Positions 24,583-29,363 of a stretch of 29,363 nucleotides of DNA are shown here, piece by piece; position 1 is the first letter of the stretch, and every line of letters begins with the position of its first letter. The translations under genes and the position numbers were made by a program. The DNA comes from CBFHND01 sp965657085 (GTDB taxonomy: Bacteria; Pseudomonadota; Alphaproteobacteria; Rhodobacterales; Rhodobacteraceae), in the NCBI GenBank assembly GCA_965657085.1, contig CBFHND010000034.1, positions 1 through 29,363 of the forward strand, in the 5' to 3' direction. The notes beneath the pieces were generated by a model. The model saw only the letters and a list, made by a program, of their open reading frames with translations, did no database searches and was not told where the DNA came from.

Positions 24583-24627
24583 AAATACTCCGGGGAGCGC
24601 GAAGGTCTGGCCTTTCGCATTCCCCCG
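24583..24627 (-). repeat. GC-rich hairpin repeat element, copy 2 (inverted)
   Basis: On the minus strand this reads CGGGGGAATGCGAAAGG, loop CCAGA, CCTTCGCGCTCCCCGG, then AGTATTT. It has the same architecture and tail (CCCCGGAGTATTT against CCCCCCGAGGTATTT) as the element at 20321-20358. It sits in the trpD-trpC gap, in the opposite direction to those genes, with the stem imperfect by one bulge and mismatches. Confidence 0.65.
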
Positions 24628-24644
24628 CTGAGAAAGGCAAACCG

Positions 24645-25460
24645 ATGACCGAAACGATCCTGGATCGCATCAAGGCCTACAAACTCGAAGAGGTCGCCGC
24701 CGACAAGGCCGCGCGTCCCCTCGACGTGGTCGAGGCAGAGGCCCGCGCCGCATCACCCGTCCGCCCCTTCGTGGAAGCCCTGCGCCATGCGTCGCGCGAA
24801 GGCTATGGGCTGATTGCCGAGATCAAGAAGGCCAGCCCGTCGAAAGGCCTCATTCGCGCCGATTTCGACCCAGCCGCCCATGCCGAAGCCTATGCCGCGG
24901 GCGGCGCTGCGTGCCTGTCGGTGCTGACCGACACGCCCAGCTTTCAAGGGGCCAAGGAATTTCTGGTGCAGGCCCGCGCCGCCTGCGATCTGCCGGTGCT
25001 GCGCAAGGATTTCATGTACGACACCTATCAGGTTGCCGAGGCCCGCGCACTGGGGGCCGATTGCATTCTGATCATCATGGCCTCGGTCGATGACGCGCAG
25101 GCCGCCGAGCTTGAGGATGCCGCAATCCATTGGGGCATGGATGTTCTGATCGAAGTGCATGACCAGCCCGAACTGGACCGCGCCGCGCGGCTCAAAAGCC
25201 CCATGATCGGCATCAACAACCGCAATCTCAAGACTTTCGAGACCACGCTCGACACCACCCGCATCCTGTCCAAACAGGTGCCCGTGGACCGCATGATTGT
25301 CTGTGAAAGCGGCCTCAATACACCGCAGGACCTCGCTGATATGGCCATGTATGGCGCACGCGCCTTCCTGATCGGCGAGAGCCTGATGCGCCAGGACGAT
25401 GTGGCCGAGGCGACGCGCACCCTGCTCGCCAATCCGCTGCAACCCGCCGGAGGCATGTAA
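24645..25460 (+). CDS. trpC: indole-3-glycerol phosphate synthase
   Basis: A 271-residue single-function TIM barrel enzyme that closes the indole ring from CdRP; it is not fused to TrpF, so phosphoribosylanthranilate isomerase must be elsewhere. Motifs are IAEIKKASPSKGLIRADFDP (catalytic Lys and Glu region), LPVLRKDFMYDTYQV, IGINNRNLKTFETTLDTT and CESGLNTPQDL (phosphate site). The start at 24645 has AAAGG upstream; in-frame codons upstream overlap trpD. moaC begins 3 bp after its stop. Confidence 0.96.
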   Translation: MTETILDRIKAYKLEEVAADKAARPLDVVEAEARAASPVRPFVEALRHASREGYGLIAEIKKASPSKGLIRADFDPAAHAEAYAAGGAACLSVLTDTPSFQGAKEFLVQARAACDLPVLRKDFMYDTYQVAEARALGADCILIIMASVDDAQAAELEDAAIHWGMDVLIEVHDQPELDRAARLKSPMIGINNRNLKTFETTLDTTRILSKQVPVDRMIVCESGLNTPQDLADMAMYGARAFLIGESLMRQDDVAEATRTLLANPLQPAGGM

Positions 25461-25463
25461 GCG

Positions 25464-25937
25464 ATGGCCCTGACCCATTTCGACGGCGAGGGCCATGCGC
25501 ATATGGTCGATGTCACCGACAAGGCCGTGACCGACCGTATTGCCGTGGCCTCTGCGTGGATCAAGATGCAGCCTGAAACCTTTGATATAATTTCAGAAGG
25601 TCGCGCCAAGAAGGGCGATGTTCTTGGGGTTGCGCGCCTTGCCGGCATCATGGGGGCCAAGCAGACATCGACCCTTATCCCGCTGTGCCACCCGCTGCCC
25701 ATCACCAAAGTGGCCGTGGACCTTGTGCCCGATGCGGACCTGCCCGGCATCCGCATCACCGCGACCGTGAAAACCACCGGCCAGACCGGCGTGGAAATGG
25801 AGGCTCTCACAGCCGCCTCCACCGCTGCGCTGACTGTCTACGACATGTCCAAGGCCGTGGACAAATCCATGGAAATCGGCGGCCTGCGGGTTGAGCTGAA
25901 AGACGGCGGCAAATCCGGGCGGTACGAGGCCGAATGA
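25464..25937 (+). CDS. moaC: cyclic pyranopterin monophosphate synthase
   Basis: A 157-residue protein that, after MoaA, converts the GTP-derived cyclic nucleotide to cPMP in molybdenum-cofactor synthesis. Family motifs are MVDVTDKAVTDRIAVA, KKGDVLGVARLAGIMGAKQT, STLIPLCHPLPIT (His in the active-site region), TGVEMEALTAAS and KAVDKSMEIGGLRVELKDGGKSG. Length is normal for a stand-alone MoaC. It lies 3 bp after trpC and overlaps moeA by ATGA, giving a trpGDC-moaC-moeA run that probably shares one transcript. Confidence 0.97.
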   Translation: MALTHFDGEGHAHMVDVTDKAVTDRIAVASAWIKMQPETFDIISEGRAKKGDVLGVARLAGIMGAKQTSTLIPLCHPLPITKVAVDLVPDADLPGIRITATVKTTGQTGVEMEALTAASTAALTVYDMSKAVDKSMEIGGLRVELKDGGKSGRYEAE

Positions 25938-27106
25938 TCCCCGTCGCACAGGCCCTCAATCACCTTTTTGACCTCGCCGCGCCGCTGGGCACCGAAACCG
26001 TGCCCCTGCGCGCGGCCAATGGTCGGATCCTGACCGAAACGGTCACCGCACAGCGCACGCAACCGCCCTTTGCCGCATCCTCCATGGATGGGTATGCGGT
26101 GAAGGCGGCGGAAGTCGAAACCGACGCGCTGTTCAAGGTGGTGGGCGAATCCGCGGCGGGTCACGGCTGGGACGGGACCCTCGGCCCCGGACAGGCCGTG
26201 CGCATCTTTACCGGCGCGCCTGTGCCGCAAGGTGCTGATTTCGTTGTGATTCAAGAGGATGTGACCCGGCGCGGCGACCTGATCACCCTTGGCCCGGACA
26301 TCAAACCCAAGGACAATATCCGCCCTGCCGGCGTCGATTTCACCCAAGGCGCACCCATGGCCGCCCCGCGCAAGCTGGGACCGGGCGACGTGGCTTTGCT
26401 GGCGTCAATGAACATTGCCGACGTGCCGGTGGCGCGCAAACCGGTGGTGGCCCTGATTTCCACGGGGGACGAGCTGGTAATCCCCGGCGAGGCCCCCGGC
26501 CCTGACCAGATTATCGCCTCCAACACATTCGGGCTTGCGGCGATGCTGGAGGATTTGGGCGCAACACCCCGCCTGCTGCCCATTGCGCGCGATACGCCCG
26601 GCGCGCTGGCCACGGTTTTTGGCTTGGCGCGGGGGGCGGACCTGATCGTGACCATCGGCGGCGCGTCGGTGGGCGATCATGATCTGGTGGCACGCGTGGC
26701 CGCCGATCTTGGGATGGAACAATCCTTCTACAAGGTGGCGATACGCCCCGGCAAACCGCTGATGGCAGGCCGCCTGCATGGCACCCCGATGATTGGCCTG
26801 CCCGGCAACCCGGTGTCGGCCATGGTCTGCGGCACTGTCTTTCTCGCCCCCGTGATCCGCGCCCTGCAGGGGTTGGGCCGCGCGCCCGCGCCGCGCCGCC
26901 GCCTGCCGCTATCAGCGCCCCTGACGGCAAACGGACCGCGCGAGCACTATATGCGCGCCACGGCTGCCGCTGGTGCCGTCGCCGACGCGGGCCATCAGGA
27001 CAGCTCGCTTCTGTCTGTGCTGGCCGCGGCAAACGCGCTGATCGTGCGCCCTCCGGACGACAGCGCCCGCGCACCCGGCGAAATGGTCGAAATCATCGAC
27101 CTGTGA
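25934..27106 (+). CDS. moeA: molybdopterin molybdenumtransferase
   Basis: A 390-residue enzyme that inserts molybdate into adenylated molybdopterin. Domains in order: the N-terminal region with ASSMDGYAVK (residues ~47-56), the extended beta domain (FTGAPVPQGADFVVIQED), the MoCF-fold core (ALISTGDELVIPG, TIGGASVGDHDLV, GLPGNPVSAMVC) and the C-terminal beta barrel (GPREHYMRAT, SSLLSVLAAANALIV). It starts at ATGA overlapping moaC. The gap to lexA holds the lexA promoter. Confidence 0.96.
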   Translation: MIPVAQALNHLFDLAAPLGTETVPLRAANGRILTETVTAQRTQPPFAASSMDGYAVKAAEVETDALFKVVGESAAGHGWDGTLGPGQAVRIFTGAPVPQGADFVVIQEDVTRRGDLITLGPDIKPKDNIRPAGVDFTQGAPMAAPRKLGPGDVALLASMNIADVPVARKPVVALISTGDELVIPGEAPGPDQIIASNTFGLAAMLEDLGATPRLLPIARDTPGALATVFGLARGADLIVTIGGASVGDHDLVARVAADLGMEQSFYKVAIRPGKPLMAGRLHGTPMIGLPGNPVSAMVCGTVFLAPVIRALQGLGRAPAPRRRLPLSAPLTANGPREHYMRATAAAGAVADAGHQDSSLLSVLAAANALIVRPPDDSARAPGEMVEIIDL

Positions 27107-27115
27107 TCGCCCCTG

Positions 27116-27144
27116 TTGACACAAAACAGGAACATGCATAGAAC
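27116..27144 (+). promoter_or_regulatory. lexA promoter with LexA operator
   Basis: A -35 TTGACA (27116-27121), a 17-bp spacer and a -10-like TAGAAC (27139-27144) precede lexA. GAAC-ATGCATA-GAAC (27130-27144), the alphaproteobacterial SOS box as a direct repeat, covers the spacer and -10, so bound LexA would block the promoter. This predicts autoregulation. Confidence 0.85.
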
Positions 27145-27177
27145 AAACCCAAACCAGACAGGGCTGGAGGGCCGAGC

Positions 27178-27879
27178 ATGTTGACCAAGAAGCAACTGGA
27201 TTTGCTGGAATTCATTCACAAGCGGGTGCAACGCGATGGCGTGCCGCCCAGCTTTGACGAGATGAAAGAGGCGCTGGACTTGCGCTCCAAGTCCGGCATT
27301 CACCGGCTGATCACCGCCCTTGAAGAACGCGGTTTCATCCGCCGCCTTGCGCACCGCGCGCGTGCCATCGAGGTGGTCAAACTGCCCGAAAGCATGGGGG
27401 GCGCGCCAACGGCCGGGTTCAATCCGCGCGTGATCGAAGGGGACCGCCCTGACACGCCTCCACCCGCTGCTGCCCAGTCGGTTGAGGCGCTGCATGTTAC
27501 CGAACTGCCCGTGATGGGCCGCATCGCTGCCGGCGTCCCGATCGAGGCGATCCAGCAGGCCTCGCATTCCGTGGCTGTGCCCGGTCAGATGCTGGCGGGT
27601 CAAGGCAACCACTATGCCCTTGAGGTCAAAGGCGATTCGATGATCGAAGCGGGCATCAACGACGGCGACGTGGTGGTAATCCGTGAAACCGCGGTGGCCG
27701 ACAACGGCGACATCGTGGTGGCGCTGGTCGAAGATCACGAGGCGACGCTGAAACGCTATATGAAGCGGGGCAACACGGTCGCCCTTGAGGCGGCCAACCC
27801 GGCCTACGAGACGCGCGTGTTCACCGATGACAAAGTGAAGGTTCAAGGCAAGCTGGTCGGTCTGATCCGCACCTACTGA
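27178..27879 (+). CDS. lexA: LexA SOS repressor
   Basis: A 233-residue repressor of DNA-damage genes. Its winged helix-turn-helix domain spans residues 1-70 (MLTKKQLDLLEFIHKRV, PSFDEMKEALDLRSKSGIH). A Pro-rich linker follows to about 105, then a self-cleaving peptidase domain with scissile A118-G119 (GRIAAG), nucleophile S154 (KGDSM) and general base K192 (ATLKRY). RecA filaments trigger cleavage. It is slightly longer than E. coli LexA because of the linker, as usual in Alphaproteobacteria. The start at 27178 follows GGAGG. It has its own operator upstream and an intrinsic terminator downstream, and converges with comEC. Confidence 0.97.
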   Translation: MLTKKQLDLLEFIHKRVQRDGVPPSFDEMKEALDLRSKSGIHRLITALEERGFIRRLAHRARAIEVVKLPESMGGAPTAGFNPRVIEGDRPDTPPPAAAQSVEALHVTELPVMGRIAAGVPIEAIQQASHSVAVPGQMLAGQGNHYALEVKGDSMIEAGINDGDVVVIRETAVADNGDIVVALVEDHEATLKRYMKRGNTVALEAANPAYETRVFTDDKVKVQGKLVGLIRTY

Positions 27880-27902
27880 GCCATCTGCCGGTACAACCGA
27901 CG

Positions 27903-27931
27903 AAGGGCGCCCGGACCGGAGCGCCCTTTTT
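27903..27931 (+). terminator. intrinsic terminator of lexA
   Basis: AAGGGCGC (27903-27910) and GCGCCCTT (27921-27928) form an 8-bp stem with a 10-nt loop, running into a T-tract (27927-27931), 24 bp after the lexA stop and before the end of convergent comEC. It is a clear rho-independent signal on the plus strand. Confidence 0.92.
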
Positions 27932-27941
27932 CATGCCCGCC

Positions 27942-29363
27942 CTAATCCGACCAAGAGGTCCACATCCTGTCGCCCGCAATCTCGCGCGCGGTGATGATGC
28001 GGGTCTTGCCGTCTTCGACCCGCAGGGCCAATGCGCCCGTCGCGCGCAACCTTTTCGGCGCATAGATGTCACAACCGGGCAAGGGCGCCTCGGGGTCGAC
28101 GCTTGCCACGATCACTTGGCCTGAGCGGCAGCTTTGCAACCCGGCGACCGCGCGCTTGCCGATCACATGCACCACCTCGATGCCGCCGATCCGGGCGCGG
28201 GCCAGGCCCTTGGTCGCCTCCCCCCAGCGGTCTGCGGCCAAAGGCTGATCCGCCCCGTCACCATCGTTTTCCAACCAGTTGCGCGCCACGAACCCTGCGC
28301 CCTTGGGCTTGCTGAGCGCGCGGCCATCCGGGGTCATCACCCCCACCAGCTTGGCCGTGCCATCGATCAGAGCCGCTGGCCGTTCCGTGCCCGACCAGAT
28401 CACGAACCCGGCCGCCATCACCGCGACGCCCAGCCACCGCGCACGCCCCTGCCACAGGATCACCACCAATCCGCCCAAGGCGATCAGGGGCAGCACCGCA
28501 GGCGCAGGCCCGACCACGTAACCGCGCGCGCCTTCCAGCCCGGCAACGAAATCGGCCACGCCAAGGATCCACGCCAGCCCCTGCCCCATGATCCACAGCC
28601 CCACGATGTCCAACCCCACCAGCGACAGCACCGCCGCCAGCACGGCCGCAGGGATCACCAGCACCCCCATCAACGGGACGCTGGCCAGGTTCGCGATCAG
28701 CCCGTAGTGCGCCACCGCATTGAAATGCGCGGCCCCCACAGGTGCCGTGGCCAGCCCCGCGACCGCCGATGAAATCACCACTGCCACGACTGGCTGCGCC
28801 CACGCGGGCCCAATGCGGATGGACCGGTCGCGCATCCAGCCAAAGACCGCCACCAGCGCCGTGGTCGCGGCAAAGGACATCTGGAACCCCGGCCCGAGCA
28901 ACGCCTCGGGGCGCAGGACCAGCACAATGGTGGCCGCAATCGCCACCGCGCGCAGGCTGATGGCGCGCCTGTTCACCAGAATCGCGGTCAGCGCCACGGC
29001 CACCATGACAAAAGCGCGCTCGGTCGCCACGTTGCCGCCCGACAGGGCAAGGTATCCCGCCGCCACGATCAACGCGCCCACCGCCGCGATCTTGCGCGTG
29101 GGCCAATACAGCCCCGCACGCGGAATGAGCAGCAACAGAACCCGCAACAAGCCAAAGACAAAGCCGCTCAGAAGCCCCATGTGCAGACCCGAGATGGCCA
29201 ACAGGTGCGCGGTGTTGCTGGCGCGCAGATCGTTCAGGGCATCAAGGCTGATCCCGCTGCGGTCCCCTGTGGTCACGGCCGCCGCAAACCCGCCGACGTC
29301 CCCGGGCAAGACCGCGCGGATATGGGCCGAGACCGCCATGCGCAAACGGAAGATCATCAACCG
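27942..29363 (-). CDS. comEC: ComEC/Rec2 family DNA-uptake channel protein, partial
   Basis: The C-terminal ~473 residues of a polytopic inner-membrane protein that moves single-stranded DNA into the cytoplasm during natural transformation. It contains the Competence domain with the signature HLLAISGLHMGLLSGFVFG, many hydrophobic helices (for example AAVLAAVLSLVGLDIVGLWI) and a soluble tail (IGGIEVVHVIGK, CDIYAPKRLRATGALALRV). No metallo-beta-lactamase HxHxDH motif is visible in the tail, as I recall for related Alphaproteobacteria. The frame is open at the right edge; the N-terminal DUF4131/OB-like part lies outside, so the TTG/ATG near 29357-29360 is not taken as a start. It converges with lexA. 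Confidence 0.9.
   Translation of the reverse strand, partial: RLMIFRLRMAVSAHIRAVLPGDVGGFAAAVTTGDRSGISLDALNDLRASNTAHLLAISGLHMGLLSGFVFGLLRVLLLLIPRAGLYWPTRKIAAVGALIVAAGYLALSGGNVATERAFVMVAVALTAILVNRRAISLRAVAIAATIVLVLRPEALLGPGFQMSFAATTALVAVFGWMRDRSIRIGPAWAQPVVAVVISSAVAGLATAPVGAAHFNAVAHYGLIANLASVPLMGVLVIPAAVLAAVLSLVGLDIVGLWIMGQGLAWILGVADFVAGLEGARGYVVGPAPAVLPLIALGGLVVILWQGRARWLGVAVMAAGFVIWSGTERPAALIDGTAKLVGVMTPDGRALSKPKGAGFVARNWLENDGDGADQPLAADRWGEATKGLARARIGGIEVVHVIGKRAVAGLQSCRSGQVIVASVDPEAPLPGCDIYAPKRLRATGALALRVEDGKTRIITAREIAGDRMWTSWSD

Overview
The window is a high-GC stretch of an alphaproteobacterial chromosome, most likely from the Rhodobacteraceae (roseobacter side). The basis is the protein style (NrdJ as the ribonucleotide reductase, a non-pyrrolysine MttB-family methyltransferase, the GAAC-N7-GAAC LexA operator typical of Alphaproteobacteria) and the gene order trpE ... 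yibQ-type gene ... trpG-trpD-trpC-moaC-moeA-lexA. This placement is inferred from family knowledge; no database was searched. No phage, transposon, CRISPR array or plasmid gene is visible, and most of the window is housekeeping DNA.

Left part (1-6.5 kb): a broken cysS 5' end whose reading frame runs directly into a piece of an unrelated-looking trpD, very probably a chimeric edge. It is followed by a PLP aminotransferase, a TPM-domain (YgcG-type) membrane protein, a convergent small outer-membrane beta-barrel, an MttB-family corrinoid methyltransferase, and a divergent pair of EF-hand periplasmic protein and small ECF-like sigma factor.

Middle (6.5-13.5 kb): nrdJ on the minus strand with downstream hairpins and a long AT-richer upstream region holding a candidate NrdR box and a perfect DnaA box. 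Then come a lipoprotein, tRNA-Pro(TGG), a two-gene operon of a double cold-shock-domain protein and a DUF192 protein, and pdxH.

Right part (13.5-29.4 kb): a mostly plus-strand run of fabI, a LysE-type exporter, gpt, a second aminotransferase, a PpiD-like periplasmic chaperone, trpE, an aspartoacylase-family hydrolase, a reverse-oriented YibQ-family gene, trpGDC, moaC, moeA and lexA. A convergent comEC runs off the right edge. TrpE, TrpG, TrpD and TrpC cover chorismate to indole-glycerol phosphate except the TrpF step. MoaC and MoeA are early and late molybdenum-cofactor enzymes. LexA appears autoregulated through an operator inside its own promoter. Four gene pairs overlap by ATGA (csp/DUF192, fabI/lysE, trpG/trpD, moaC/moeA).

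I did not find a convincing undescribed system. The points most worth a second look are the in-frame cysS/trpD junction, two copies of a GC-rich hairpin element ending in a TATTT motif inside the trp block, a small hairpin leader before trpG, an orphan intrinsic terminator downstream of nrdJ, and a well-started 27-codon reading frame before mttB.
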